A stretch of DNA of 64,000 nt from Prochlorococcus sp. AG-409-J16 (GTDB taxonomy: Bacteria > Cyanobacteriota > Cyanobacteriia > PCC-6307 > Cyanobiaceae), in contig QCKB01000004.1 of the NCBI GenBank assembly GCA_003215655.1, forward strand, positions 62,001 through 126,000, in the 5' to 3' direction. Shown piece after piece: positions 1 through 9,511 of this stretch. Position numbers and translations under genes: made by a program. The notes under the pieces were generated by a model. That model had not been told where the DNA came from. It did not search any database and saw nothing but the letters and a program-made list of their open reading frames with translations. How positions within the stretch are numbered: position 1 is the first letter of the stretch; each line of letters starts with the position of its first letter.

Positions 1-338
1 GCTAGATACCTTTGAGCCTCAAAACCAAGTGATCTAGGATTCTCTGGATTAGTTTTTATCTCCTTAAAGCATGAATGATATTCATTAGGCAAATTAGCTA
101 AAATATGATGTTTTCCATCAGTGATAAGACGAATGTCTATTTCATTGCGTATTGACTCATTCGCTGGATATACAGACCTGTCTGCCATATGCAAATAAGA
201 CTGGTACAGTCCTAATCTTCGAAGAAAGAGAAGCTGCTGCTTAAGAGCCTCAACACGCGGTCCTGGATTTGGGCGAAGCGATTGATGTGCTCCTCCTTCT
301 GGTGACCAGTAATGAACAATAGCTAAAAGAATCCTCAT
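1..338 (-). CDS. Conserved hypothetical protein, 3' end outside window
   Basis: An open frame starts at an ATG (complement of 336-338) and stays open for 112 codons to the window edge, so the C-terminus is missing. The product begins MRILLAIVHYWSPEGGAHQ, a short hydrophobic strand of the kind found at the N-terminus of GT-B glycosyltransferases and other Rossmann-like proteins, followed by a segment rich in Arg and Leu and a later LITDGKHHIL. I do not recognise a defined family. It is divergent from the glycosyltransferase at 356, with only 17 bases between the start codons, which suggests a shared promoter region and a role in the surface-polysaccharide island. Assigning it as a glycosyltransferase would be inference only. 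Confidence 0.7.
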   Translation of the reverse strand, partial: MRILLAIVHYWSPEGGAHQSLRPNPGPRVEALKQQLLFLRRLGLYQSYLHMADRSVYPANESIRNEIDIRLITDGKHHILANLPNEYHSCFKEIKTNPENPRSLGFEAQRYL

Positions 339-355
339 GCAAGAATGAATAGCTT

Positions 356-1561
356 ATGCAAAAAAAATTGAGAATTCTGGTTATAACAAATCTGTACCCT
401 CCTCAAGAGCTCGGAGGTTATGGCAGATGCATTGCTGACTTCGTATGGGGTTTGATCCAAAGGGGCCACAAAATAAAAGTTCTTACCGCTAATGAAAGTT
501 ACCTTGGTCTAGGAGAAAAAAAAGGGCCAAATGGAGAAGAAGTTAAAAGAGAAATAGAACTTAAAGGTAGTTTTGAAGGTGGAATGAGTCTTATAAATGA
601 TATTGGAAGATGTAAACACTTAGATCAAAAAAATCTTTCATTAATACAAAACTGCATATTAGAAGACGATTATGACGGAGTTCTAGTTGGTAATATTGAC
701 CTCATTGGTCCTGAATTTCTAAAACTTTTAGTAGATAAAGGTTTACCAGTTCTTCATCATATTGGTTTTATGGCACCTCCTATGAATAAAAAAGATATGC
801 CTTCTAAAAAAAACTTTATGTTAGTAGCATCTAGTCAAGCTGTTAAAGAGTCTCTAACGAAATATGGTCTAGAAATAAAGCAAGATTCAGTAGTATATCC
901 AGGAGCAAGAGTGGAAAAGTTTGGGAAGGAGGCTACTAAAAGACATCTACCACAACCTCTATCTGGATACCTAACTCATAAGCCTGGAACTAAAGCTAAT
1001 CCAATCAAAATAGCTTTTGCTGGATTAATTATGGCGAGTAAAGGAACTCATACAGTCATTGAAGCTGCAGGTCAACTGAAAACTAAAGGTATAGAAGTTC
1101 AAGTTAATATTGCAGGCGCAGAGTTTCAAAAAGGCTACACTGAAAAAATTAAAAACTATATTAATAATGTAGGGATAGAAGATAATATTTATTGGTATGG
1201 CCAACTAACTAGAAATCAACTATCTAGATTCATGATACTAAATCACATTGGAGTATTCCCTTCAATATATCCAGAAGCATTTGGTATTGTTGCTGCTGAA
1301 TTTATGTCTACTGGTCTAATAACAATAACAAGTGGTGTAGGAGGAGCAGCTGAATTGATAAATCACGGAGAAAATGGATTGAAGTTTAGGCCCGGTGATG
1401 CGAATCATTTGGCTATGATTATCGAGGAATTAATAGAAAATCCAAAATTGATGATTGAATTAAGCAAAGAAGGAAAGAAAACAGCATATAATAAATTCTC
1501 AGTAATAGAGTCTGCTAAGAAATTAGAAGCGATGATTCTGGAAAAAATAACCAACACTTAA
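356..1561 (+). CDS. Glycosyltransferase family 4 (GT-B fold)
   Basis: The 401-residue product has the two halves of a GT-B glycosyltransferase. The N-terminus (ILVITNLYPPQELGGYGR) carries the glycine-rich acceptor-side loop typical of GT4 enzymes. The C-terminal half has the donor-binding segment starting near IAFAGLIMASKGTH and the EX7E signature in PEAFGIVAAE, which in this family contacts the nucleotide-sugar donor. It probably transfers a hexose or deoxyhexose to a lipid-linked surface glycan on the cytoplasmic face of the membrane. It is followed after one base by the TPR glycosyltransferase gene and then by a third transferase, so the three form one transcription unit upstream of gmd and fcl. 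The donor and acceptor cannot be read from the sequence. Confidence 0.88.
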   Translation: MQKKLRILVITNLYPPQELGGYGRCIADFVWGLIQRGHKIKVLTANESYLGLGEKKGPNGEEVKREIELKGSFEGGMSLINDIGRCKHLDQKNLSLIQNCILEDDYDGVLVGNIDLIGPEFLKLLVDKGLPVLHHIGFMAPPMNKKDMPSKKNFMLVASSQAVKESLTKYGLEIKQDSVVYPGARVEKFGKEATKRHLPQPLSGYLTHKPGTKANPIKIAFAGLIMASKGTHTVIEAAGQLKTKGIEVQVNIAGAEFQKGYTEKIKNYINNVGIEDNIYWYGQLTRNQLSRFMILNHIGVFPSIYPEAFGIVAAEFMSTGLITITSGVGGAAELINHGENGLKFRPGDANHLAMIIEELIENPKLMIELSKEGKKTAYNKFSVIESAKKLEAMILEKITNT

Positions 1562-1562
1562 A

Positions 1563-2735
1563 ATGAGCAAAATCGCTCCATACAATTTAGTAAAACAGGG
1601 TGGTCAATTAATAAGTGAAAATCCTGCATTAGCACAAAAGCTAATAAGCGAAGGTCTGAAACAAATACCCGAGGAAGGAGTGGCTTGGTTCAATCTAGCT
1701 CTAAGTCTTCATCAACAAAGGAAAATTTCTGGGGCTATAAAAGCATATCAAACTAGTCTTGTTAGTAAAAATTCTCCAATTAATCAAACTTATAACAATC
1801 TAGCCCAAGACCTTTTACTAGCAGGAAGATATGAAGAAGGCTGGGAAGCTTATGAGTATAGATATCTCCAACCTGGTTTCTCAAACTTCGATAAGTATAA
1901 TGATATTTATGGAGAAGCCTGGACTGGCTTCAATGATAAGCGCAAGTGTGAAAATCTAGTAATCATTGGAGAGCAAGGATTAGGAGATACTCTACAGTTT
2001 TGCAGACTGATAACAGAAGTAAGGAATAGAGGACAAAAAACTACTTTTTTCTGTCCAGAGATACTTTCTTCACTTCTCAAATATGGAAATAATATTGGTG
2101 AAATAACTAGAATGGTAGGTGGTCATAATGAAAATATTCTTTGGTGTCCTTTACTAAGTCTTCCGCATAGACTAGGGATAACTAAAGAAAATATTCCTTT
2201 GTCAAATGGATATATTTCTTTGGATAGATCATTTATCAATAAATGGAAAATCTTACTTAAGAAAAAACCCTCACACAGACTGATTGCTTTGCATTGGCAA
2301 GGTAATCCAAACTTCGAAAAAAGACTTTATGGAATAGGTCGATCGATGGATTATAAAGAATTTCTACCTTTAAAAGATTTGAAGAGAGTTGAATTCATAT
2401 CAATACAAAAAGGTCCTGCTGCGGAGCAGTTGGATACTAAGCTAGGCCTTCCTCTAGTTAATGGTCAATCTGCATTTGACCAAACATTTAATTTTTTAGA
2501 TACTGCCGCTGTTCTGGCAAACTGTGATCTTCTAATTAGCAATGACAGCAGTGTTGTGCATCTAGCAGGGGCTATGAATATACCAACATGGATAGCTCTA
2601 AAATGGATCCCTGAATGGAGATGGGGACTAGAAGGTGAAACAACACCCTGGTATAGAAGCGTGCGTCTTTTCCGCCAACCCGATGAAGGAAACTGGACTG
2701 AAGTTATGAGCAAAATTCGCAAAAATCTACTTTGA
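1563..2735 (+). CDS. TPR protein with GT9 (heptosyltransferase-like) domain
   Basis: The first ~110 residues hold TPR helices (for example GVAWFNLALSLHQQRKISG and GRYEEGWEAYEYRYL). The rest resembles the GT9/heptosyltransferase fold: GEQGLGDTLQFCRL near residue 138 is the nucleotide-sugar loop, and SNDSSVVHLAGAM is the D-x4-H-L-A motif of the family. This TPR-GT9 combination is common in cyanobacterial and proteobacterial glycan clusters. The gene begins one base after the preceding stop, and its own stop overlaps the TTG start of the next gene, indicating translational coupling. It may transfer a sugar to a glycan or a protein; the acceptor is unknown. Confidence 0.85.
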   Translation: MSKIAPYNLVKQGGQLISENPALAQKLISEGLKQIPEEGVAWFNLALSLHQQRKISGAIKAYQTSLVSKNSPINQTYNNLAQDLLLAGRYEEGWEAYEYRYLQPGFSNFDKYNDIYGEAWTGFNDKRKCENLVIIGEQGLGDTLQFCRLITEVRNRGQKTTFFCPEILSSLLKYGNNIGEITRMVGGHNENILWCPLLSLPHRLGITKENIPLSNGYISLDRSFINKWKILLKKKPSHRLIALHWQGNPNFEKRLYGIGRSMDYKEFLPLKDLKRVEFISIQKGPAAEQLDTKLGLPLVNGQSAFDQTFNFLDTAAVLANCDLLISNDSSVVHLAGAMNIPTWIALKWIPEWRWGLEGETTPWYRSVRLFRQPDEGNWTEVMSKIRKNLL

Positions 2736-3721
2736 AGATACTTGCATTAACCGACTCGAGAGCTCCGTGGCATAGCTTCTGGATAAGGTTTGGACAGTAC
2801 ATTTCAAATCTGAGCTATATCATCGAAGTGATAGATGACCCAAAAGCAATCAATGATTTAAATGAAGGAGACAAGGTTTTCTTTTATCGATTTAATGAAA
2901 ATTGGAAAAACTTAGAAGAGACGCTAGGCTTAGCTAAAAATAGAGGTGTGAAAATAATTAGTGATATTGATGACTATATATGGCAAGCAAAAGGATGGAA
3001 TAAAAATCGTTTAAAAGGTTTCACTAGATCTTTAAAAAAATGTGATGTTATAACATGTAGCACTAACTATTTAAGATTACAATTAATAGCAATGTTTAAC
3101 GACATATCTATTGTTACTATTCCCAATACTGCTCCGTCAATTAAAAAAGAATGCATAAGAAGAAAAATAGATGGCTTCACTCGCATAGGATGGACTGGGG
3201 CTCCATGGACAAGGCCAAAGGATATCGAGATTTTATTAGAATTATCTCAATGGATTAAATTCAATGCCAATTTAAAACTAAAATTCGTTCATATCGGCCA
3301 CCACGAAGGATATTTAAGTTTCGCTAATATACTTAATCTTCCTAAAGGGTTAATTGAAACCTATCCTTTGCAGAGTCACAATGAATATCTAAATAATCTA
3401 TTCTTCGATATAGGCCTTGCCCCCCTTGAAAAGAATATATTCAACCAATTTAAAAGTTCTATAAAAATTTTAGAATACAGTAATATGGAAATTCCATGGA
3501 TAGCATCAAATGAACTCCCATACAATGAAACATGTAAAGAATGGGGTTGGAATGGACGCCTTTGTGAAAAACCAGAAAGTTGGATAGAACAAATTAAACC
3601 ACTTTTAAATCAAGATAGAAGAAAAAAAGAAGGTGAAAAGTTATTCAAATTATGTCAACTTAATTCAAGCTTTAATAGTGGAGTAGCTAGATGGGAAAAA
3701 TTACTGTCTATCAACACTTAA
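2732..3721 (+). CDS. Putative glycosyltransferase
   Basis: The 329-residue product starts at a TTG that overlaps the upstream stop by four bases (TTGA). No ATG gives a comparable N-terminus (MKILALTDSRAPWHSFWIR). The layout suggests a GT-B enzyme: an N-terminal Rossmann half with ISDIDDYIW, the linker VVTIPNT-like segment seen here as IVTIPNTAP, then a second half with IGWTGAPW and a segment FKSSIKILEYSNMEIPWIAS that corresponds to the donor-side region in GT4-like proteins. The canonical EX7E glutamates are not clear, so the exact family is uncertain. It is the third gene of the glycosyltransferase run and sits 34 bases before gmd. Confidence 0.8.
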   Translation: MKILALTDSRAPWHSFWIRFGQYISNLSYIIEVIDDPKAINDLNEGDKVFFYRFNENWKNLEETLGLAKNRGVKIISDIDDYIWQAKGWNKNRLKGFTRSLKKCDVITCSTNYLRLQLIAMFNDISIVTIPNTAPSIKKECIRRKIDGFTRIGWTGAPWTRPKDIEILLELSQWIKFNANLKLKFVHIGHHEGYLSFANILNLPKGLIETYPLQSHNEYLNNLFFDIGLAPLEKNIFNQFKSSIKILEYSNMEIPWIASNELPYNETCKEWGWNGRLCEKPESWIEQIKPLLNQDRRKKEGEKLFKLCQLNSSFNSGVARWEKLLSINT

Positions 3722-3755
3722 TTTTTAAGCTAGTATAGAAGCATCAATAAGGACT

Positions 3756-4895
3756 ATGGACAATAACAAGGTTGCTTTAATAACTGGCGTAACAGGTCAA
3801 GATGGCTCCTATCTTGCAGAATTGCTTCTTGAGAAAGGATATGAAGTACATGGGGTGAAGCGACGTTCTAGTAGTTTTAATACAAATAGGATTGATCATA
3901 TTTATCAAGACCCACATGAAAGCAATCCAAAATTTATATTGCATTATGGAGATCTCACGGATAGCACTAACTTAATCCGTATTATTCAACAAATACATCC
4001 AGATGAGATATATAATTTAGGAGCACAAAGCCATGTGGCTGTAAGTTTTGAAGCAGCAGAATATACAGCTAATTGTGATGCATTAGGGACATTAAGGATT
4101 CTAGAAGCTGTTCGCATTCTTGGCTTAACAAAAAAAACAAGAATTTATCAAGCAAGCACATCAGAACTATATGGATATGCTCAGGAAATTCCACAAAAAG
4201 AAACAACACCATTTTATCCTCGTAGTCCTTATGGAGTAGCAAAGCTATATGCATATTGGATTACAGTGAACTACCGAGAGTCTTATGGAATGTATGCCTG
4301 TAATGGAATACTTTTTAATCACGAAAGTCCTCGCCGAGGCGAGACTTTTGTAACAAGAAAAATCACTCGTGGGTTAACCAGAATTGATGCTGGGTTAGAT
4401 AATTGCCTATATATCGGGAACCTAGATGCAAAAAGAGATTGGGGACATGCCCGTGATTATGTAGAAATGCAATGGAGAATGCTCCAACAAGAAAGTCCCG
4501 AAGACTATGTAATTGCTACAGGGCGACAAGAGTCAGTGAGAAAATTTATAGAATTAACAGCATCAGAATTAGGTTGGGGAAATAAAGGTGTTAGTCCAAT
4601 TGAATGGATCGGTGATGGCCTATCCGAAATAGGCAAGCGAAAAGATAATGGTGATGTTGTAGTCAGAATAGATGCTAGATATTTCCGTCCTGCTGAAGTT
4701 GAAACCCTCTTAGGTGATCCAAGCAAGGCAAAGAAGAAGCTTGGCTGGACACCCAGCTGTTCCCTAGAAGAATTAATCGCGGAAATGGTTGCTTCAGAAA
4801 AAAAAGAAACAGCCAAAGAAAGAGTCTTAACAGATAAAGGCTTTGAGGTAATAAGCTCCCTAGAAAACCCACCTCATTCCCCAAAAGATAACTAA
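3756..4895 (+). CDS. gmd: GDP-mannose 4,6-dehydratase
   Basis: This enzyme converts GDP-D-mannose to GDP-4-keto-6-deoxymannose, the first step to GDP-L-fucose and related deoxysugars. The N-terminus has the NAD(P)-binding loop [14 protein letters not shown] and the family signature [15 protein letters not shown]. The catalytic Ser/Thr-Tyr-Lys set of extended SDR enzymes is in QASTSELYG and [13 protein letters not shown]. At 379 residues it is slightly longer than typical Gmd, with an extra hydrophilic C-terminal tail (after about residue 345). The next gene is fcl, the following step, 22 bases downstream, so both are probably on one transcript. The function is certain at family level. Confidence 0.96.
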   Translation: MDNNKVALITGVTGQDGSYLAELLLEKGYEVHGVKRRSSSFNTNRIDHIYQDPHESNPKFILHYGDLTDSTNLIRIIQQIHPDEIYNLGAQSHVAVSFEAAEYTANCDALGTLRILEAVRILGLTKKTRIYQASTSELYGYAQEIPQKETTPFYPRSPYGVAKLYAYWITVNYRESYGMYACNGILFNHESPRRGETFVTRKITRGLTRIDAGLDNCLYIGNLDAKRDWGHARDYVEMQWRMLQQESPEDYVIATGRQESVRKFIELTASELGWGNKGVSPIEWIGDGLSEIGKRKDNGDVVVRIDARYFRPAEVETLLGDPSKAKKKLGWTPSCSLEELIAEMVASEKKETAKERVLTDKGFEVISSLENPPHSPKDN

Positions 4896-4917
4896 AATCA
4901 AAAATAAGATAGTAAAA

Positions 4918-5925
4918 ATGTTTGAAAAAAATTCCCTGATTAAATCAAATGATCGCATATTTATAGCAGGATCAAGTGGAATGGCAGGCAATGCAATCAG
5001 TAAATCTTTAGAAAAGCATGGTTTCAGGAATCAACTTACACCTCGAAGACATGAACTAGACTTAAGTATAAGTAATCAAGTAACTGAATGGTTCCAAGAA
5101 AATAAGCCAGATGTTGTAATTATAGCTGCAGCTAAAGTTGGAGGTATACATGCTAACTCAACTCAACAAACTGACTTCCTATTGGAAAACTTAAAAATAC
5201 AAAATAATATTATTGAAACAGCCTGGAAATCAAAAGTAAGGAGATTATTATTTTTAGGCAGTAGTTGTATTTATCCTAAATTTTCAAAACAACCAATAAG
5301 AGAAGAATATCTCCTAACAGGGTCCTTGGAACCTACAAATGAAAGTTATGCTATCGCAAAAATTGCCGGAATAAAGTTATGTTCATCGCTAAGATTAGAA
5401 AAAGGTTTTGATGCTATAAGCCTTATGCCAACAAATTTATATGGTCCTGGAGATAATTATCATTACACTGAGAGTCATGTTTTACCTGCTCTAATTCGTC
5501 GTTTCCATGAAGCAAAAGAGAAAGGAGAAAAAATTGTAACCTGTTGGGGAACTGGAGAGGCTTTAAGAGAATTTTTATATGTAGGCGATCTTGGAGAAGC
5601 ATGTGTATTTGCATTAAAGCATTGGAATCCAGAACCTAATTCAAAAACAATTGACTCGAAGAATAATCCATTTAATATTATAAACGTAGGAAGCGGTTTA
5701 GATATAACAATCAAAGAGGTCGCTGAAAAAGTTTCTAAAATTATTGGTTTTAATGGCAAAATTTATTGGGACCATTCAAAACCAGATGGATGTCCAAAAA
5801 AACAATTAGATGTGTCTCGAATGCATTACTTAGGATGGGAAGCTAAAACATCATTAAATAGAGGTATACAAATTACTTATCAAAGTTTTTTAGAAGCATT
5901 AAAACAAGATAATTTAAGAACATAG
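4918..5925 (+). CDS. fcl: GDP-L-fucose synthase
   Basis: This is the epimerase-reductase that turns GDP-4-keto-6-deoxymannose into GDP-L-fucose with NADPH. The N-terminal Rossmann motif is IFIAGSSGMAGNAI. The Fcl signature with catalytic residues is present as FLGSSCIYPKF and NESYAIAKIAG (Tyr-x3-Lys). The length of 335 residues is close to the family norm of about 320. It follows gmd on the same strand and ends 10 bases before the convergent end of rfbB. GDP-fucose would be the donor for one of the glycosyltransferases encoded upstream. Another name for the gene is wcaG. Confidence 0.95.
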   Translation: MFEKNSLIKSNDRIFIAGSSGMAGNAISKSLEKHGFRNQLTPRRHELDLSISNQVTEWFQENKPDVVIIAAAKVGGIHANSTQQTDFLLENLKIQNNIIETAWKSKVRRLLFLGSSCIYPKFSKQPIREEYLLTGSLEPTNESYAIAKIAGIKLCSSLRLEKGFDAISLMPTNLYGPGDNYHYTESHVLPALIRRFHEAKEKGEKIVTCWGTGEALREFLYVGDLGEACVFALKHWNPEPNSKTIDSKNNPFNIINVGSGLDITIKEVAEKVSKIIGFNGKIYWDHSKPDGCPKKQLDVSRMHYLGWEAKTSLNRGIQITYQSFLEALKQDNLRT

Positions 5926-5935
5926 CCAAAGTAAT

Positions 5936-7048
5936 TTATTTACGCAATCCAAGCCTATTACCTTGATAACCAGATTTTTTATTTAGAGCATTGCACCAAT
6001 CTATATTTGAAATATACCATTCAATAGTTTCTTCTAAACCTTTCTCAAAAGTATATTTAGGACTCCAACCTAATTCTGTTTTGATTCTATTAGAATTAAT
6101 TGCATATCGGCGATCATGACCAGGACGATCATCAACCTTTTTAATTAAGTCTGAATATTGTTTACCCCTAGGAACCCGTTTATCTAAATATTGACAAATA
6201 AATTGAACGACCTGCTTATTAGTTCTTTCCCCAAAGCCACCAATACAATATGTTCTTCCTATCTTCCCATTAATTGCTGCAAGTAATAGTGCATCAACAT
6301 GGTCTTCAACGTAAAGCCAATCACGAATATTACCTCCATCACCATATAGAGGAATTGATTCTCCGGATAGTGCTTTAAGAATCACCAAAGGGATAAGTTT
6401 CTCAGGAAATTGCCATGGTCCAAAATTATTAGAGCAATTTGTAAGTATAACTGGCAAGTCATAAGTATGGTGCCAAGTCCTTACTAAATGATCACTAGCT
6501 GCTTTAGTGGCTGAATAAGGAGAACGAGGATCATATGGTGTAGTTTCATTAAAGCTCCCATTCTCACCGAGCGATCCAAAAACTTCATCAGTACTAATGT
6601 GATGAAAGCGGAAATTTTCTTTTCTATTATCTATTAATTCTAACCAATGATTCCTGACTGATTGAAGTAGATTAAAGGTTCCCAAAACATTGCTTTCAAG
6701 AAATATTCGTGGCCCATCAATTGATCTATCTACATGACTTTCTGCTGCTAAGTGAAGAACAAGGTCAGGATCTGACTCCCTTACAGCAGCTTGGGTAGCA
6801 TCAAAATCAGATAGGTCTGCTTTTAATAAAATATGCCTTCCTTCTAAAGAAGGCTCAAGTTGTTTTAAGGCATTATCAATTCCAGTCATATCACTTGCAT
6901 AACTACACTTATCAAGGTTAAAAACCTTAGAATTTGTAGATCGCAATAAGCGACGTACTACTGCGCCACCTATAAAGCCCGCTCCTCCAGTAACAAGAAT
7001 TCGAGGAAATTTAATTAAAGAGGTTGCTGTATCAATCAAAGAGGTCAA
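5936..7048 (-). CDS. rfbB: dTDP-glucose 4,6-dehydratase
   Basis: It catalyses the second step of dTDP-L-rhamnose synthesis, dehydrating dTDP-glucose to the 4-keto-6-deoxy sugar. The motifs seen are RILVTGGAGFIGGAVVRRLL (NAD binding), ISTDEVFGSLG with the catalytic Thr-Asp-Glu, and YSATKAASDHLV with Tyr-x3-Lys. The frame opens with a TTG at 7048, which adds about 15 residues before the usual start. A TAG lies seven codons upstream, and no ATG is available, so a TTG start is likely, either this one or the in-frame TTG three codons later. It is the last gene of the rfbA-C-D-B run, 43 bases after rfbD. Confidence 0.95.
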   Translation of the reverse strand: MTSLIDTATSLIKFPRILVTGGAGFIGGAVVRRLLRSTNSKVFNLDKCSYASDMTGIDNALKQLEPSLEGRHILLKADLSDFDATQAAVRESDPDLVLHLAAESHVDRSIDGPRIFLESNVLGTFNLLQSVRNHWLELIDNRKENFRFHHISTDEVFGSLGENGSFNETTPYDPRSPYSATKAASDHLVRTWHHTYDLPVILTNCSNNFGPWQFPEKLIPLVILKALSGESIPLYGDGGNIRDWLYVEDHVDALLLAAINGKIGRTYCIGGFGERTNKQVVQFICQYLDKRVPRGKQYSDLIKKVDDRPGHDRRYAINSNRIKTELGWSPKYTFEKGLEETIEWYISNIDWCNALNKKSGYQGNRLGLRK

Positions 7049-7091
7049 TCCAGGTAGTTGAAAAGTCTAAAAAAAGCTTGAACTCACATCA

Positions 7092-7994
7092 TCAATTATC
7101 TCTCTTTGAGACCTTTAGCAAAACTTCTCTTAACGCATTTCGCCAATACAAAGGCTCAAATCCAAGTAAACGATAAGTTATGGAGCAATCCAATATGGAA
7201 AAGCTTGGACGTTTGGCTGGTGTTGGGTAATCAATAGTTTTGATTGACTTAACAACTGCTGACTTATCTAAGAGACCAACTTCTATTCCCAATTCCCCTA
7301 TTGCTATTGCAAAGTCATACCAACTAGCTGCACCTGCATCACTCCAATGAAGTATTCGAGATTGCTCTGAATCTTCTAATTCTAATGCTCTCCAACAGGC
7401 CTTAGCAAGGGTATGGGTCGCAGTAGGACAACCAACCTGGTCTGCAACTACGCCTATTGGCTCATCTGCACTTGCTTTAACTTCGTGCAATCTCAGCATA
7501 GTTAGACAAAAATTCTTACCTATTGGGCCATAAACCCAACTAGTTCTTAATAATCTCGCCCCAGGCAACCTGAGAGCTGCAATCTCTCCTTCTGCCTTCG
7601 AAGCACCATATACCCCTAAAGGGTCAACACCTTGATGAGGTTTATATGGAGAACCTTGCTTGCCATTAAAAACAAAATCCGTACTTAACTGCAAAAGACG
7701 ACCACCAAATTCACTTAAAGCATCTGCAAACGCTGCTGGAGCTAATGCATTGACCGCTTTAGCTAAAGCAAAATCCTTTTCAGCTTGATCCACATTAGTA
7801 AATGCACCAGCATTAATAACCCAATCAGGCCTTTGTTCATTAACAAGCTGATAAATAGCATCTGGATCTGCAAGATTCAGCTCTTTTCTTGTGCATGCAA
7901 TCAACTCAACTCTTTTTCCTGATAAAATTTTTGGTTGTTGAGAAATTAACGCATTGCCAAGTTGACCAGCAGAACCAGTAAGCAATACCTTCAT
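7092..7994 (-). CDS. rfbD: dTDP-4-dehydrorhamnose reductase
   Basis: This is the last enzyme of dTDP-L-rhamnose synthesis, reducing the 4-keto group with NAD(P)H. The N-terminal motif MKVLLTGSAGQLGNALI, the segment VINAGAFTNVDQAEKD, and the catalytic stretch STDFVFNG followed by YGASKAEGE (Tyr-x3-Lys) are all typical for RfbD/RmlD. The length of 300 residues is normal. The start codon overlaps the rfbC stop by four bases (ATGA), so the two genes are translationally coupled. Confidence 0.95.
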   Translation of the reverse strand: MKVLLTGSAGQLGNALISQQPKILSGKRVELIACTRKELNLADPDAIYQLVNEQRPDWVINAGAFTNVDQAEKDFALAKAVNALAPAAFADALSEFGGRLLQLSTDFVFNGKQGSPYKPHQGVDPLGVYGASKAEGEIAALRLPGARLLRTSWVYGPIGKNFCLTMLRLHEVKASADEPIGVVADQVGCPTATHTLAKACWRALELEDSEQSRILHWSDAGAASWYDFAIAIGELGIEVGLLDKSAVVKSIKTIDYPTPAKRPSFSILDCSITYRLLGFEPLYWRNALREVLLKVSKRDN

Positions 7995-8581
7995 TCAAAA
8001 AGCTCCGACTTAGAAAGATCTTTAAAAAATGAAGCAGCCTGGTCCTTTGTAGAAACTTGGACTTCCTTTTGACACTTAGGCCAAGAAATTGCCAGCTGGG
8101 GATCATCCCAACGAATTGAGCGCTCTGAATCTTTACTCCAAAAATCTGTAGTTTTATAAAGAACCTCGGCATGATTGCTTAGGACTAAAAACCCATGTGC
8201 AAATCCCTCTGGAATCCATAATTGCTTTTTATTTTGATTACTCAATCTTGCACCAACCCACTCACCAAAAGTTGAGCTAGACAAGCGAATATCGACAGCT
8301 ATATCAAAAACTTCTCCTGCAATTACTCGTACCAACTTTCCTTGCGCATGGGGACGCATCTGATAATGCAAGCCCCGTAAAACTCCTTGAATTGACTTTG
8401 AATGATTATCCTGGACGAATCGCTTGGCGTTTTGTCCATAGCTACTAAGGGTCTCAGTCCAAGCACTCAAATTCCAACTTTCAAAAAAAAATCCTCTTTC
8501 ATCAGAAAAACACTTTGGAGTAATTAATAATGGTCCAGAAAGAGTTTTACCATTAAATGTTTTAAGCTCTTTAGCTTCCAT
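7991..8581 (-). CDS. rfbC: dTDP-4-dehydrorhamnose 3,5-epimerase
   Basis: It is a cupin-fold epimerase acting on the C3 and C5 positions of the 4-keto-6-deoxy sugar, the third step of dTDP-rhamnose synthesis. The family motifs are DERGFFFESWN, FVQDNHSKSIQGVLRGLHYQ (substrate binding with the catalytic His of the LRGLHYQ segment), and WIPEGFAHGFLVLS. The length of 196 residues fits RfbC/RmlC. It lies three bases after the rfbA stop and overlaps the rfbD start. Confidence 0.95.
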   Translation of the reverse strand: MEAKELKTFNGKTLSGPLLITPKCFSDERGFFFESWNLSAWTETLSSYGQNAKRFVQDNHSKSIQGVLRGLHYQMRPHAQGKLVRVIAGEVFDIAVDIRLSSSTFGEWVGARLSNQNKKQLWIPEGFAHGFLVLSNHAEVLYKTTDFWSKDSERSIRWDDPQLAISWPKCQKEVQVSTKDQAASFFKDLSKSELFE

Positions 8582-8584
8582 TTT

Positions 8585-9469
8585 TTATATTAATTCAGGG
8601 TTTTTAAGAATTTGCAAGAGATAATCTCCATAACCACTTTTCCTAAGTGGTTCAGCCAATACAGCCAATTCTTGACTGTTGATCCAACCTTGTCTCCACG
8701 CAACTTCCTCAGGGCAACCAACCTTCAGCCCTTGTCGATGCTCAAGAGTTCTGATATAGGAAGCAGCATCATGAAGAGAATCGCATGTACCTGTATCTAA
8801 CCAAGCCATACCCCTACCCATTAATTCAACTCGCAAAGAGCCTTCTTCCAAATACTGCAAATTCAGATCAGTAATCTCTAATTCGCCACGCTCGGAAGGT
8901 TGAACACTTTTAGCACGTTCAACAATCGTCTCATCATAAAAATATAAGCCTGTGACAGCATATTTACTTTTAGGTTTTAATGGTTTCTCTTCAATACTCA
9001 AAACTCTGCCATCTTTCTGAAACTCAACAACTCCATAACGTTCAGGATCACTGACTGGATAAGCAAAAACTGTAGCGGGCTGAGCAGCAAGATTAGTTGT
9101 AACAAGCTGAGGTACTAAATCATGGCCATGAAACAGATTGTCTCCAAGAACTAAAGCGACAGATGAACCTGCCAAGAAATCCTTTCCTATTAAGAAAGCT
9201 TGAGCCAAACCATCTGGACTTGGCTGTACCAAATAATCAATAGACATACCCCAATGACTACCATCCCCCAATAAACGCTTAAAGGCAGGTTGGTCATTTG
9301 GTGTAGTTATAAGAAGAACCTCTCTAATACCAGCCAACATAAGGGTCGTTAAAGGGTAAAAAACCATTGGCTTGTCATAAACAGGTATCAACTGTTTGCT
9401 AACAGCCTTTGTTATGGGGTGTAAACGCGTACCAGTGCCTCCTGCGAGGATGATCCCCTTGCGAGTCAT
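8585..9469 (-). CDS. rfbA: Glucose-1-phosphate thymidylyltransferase
   Basis: It makes dTDP-glucose from dTTP and glucose-1-phosphate and is the committed step of the rhamnose pathway. The nucleotidyltransferase signature [22 protein letters not shown] is present in pieces at the N-terminus (LAGGTGTRL), followed by [29 protein letters not shown] (metal-binding Asp), and EEKPLKPKS. At 294 residues it is full length. It is the first gene of the leftward rfbA-C-D-B operon; the divergent GNAT gene starts 42 bases away, so the operon promoter must lie in or near that short gap. Confidence 0.96.
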   Translation of the reverse strand: MTRKGIILAGGTGTRLHPITKAVSKQLIPVYDKPMVFYPLTTLMLAGIREVLLITTPNDQPAFKRLLGDGSHWGMSIDYLVQPSPDGLAQAFLIGKDFLAGSSVALVLGDNLFHGHDLVPQLVTTNLAAQPATVFAYPVSDPERYGVVEFQKDGRVLSIEEKPLKPKSKYAVTGLYFYDETIVERAKSVQPSERGELEITDLNLQYLEEGSLRVELMGRGMAWLDTGTCDSLHDAASYIRTLEHRQGLKVGCPEEVAWRQGWINSQELAVLAEPLRKSGYGDYLLQILKNPELI

Positions 9470-9511
9470 AAAGAAGAACCTCTTCGAAAATACTTACATG
9501 AAGCACTTGAA

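Noticed and set aside
6585-6600. AGTAC-TAA-TGT, a LexA-box-like string
   Set aside because: It lies inside rfbB coding sequence and the second half site does not match the consensus.
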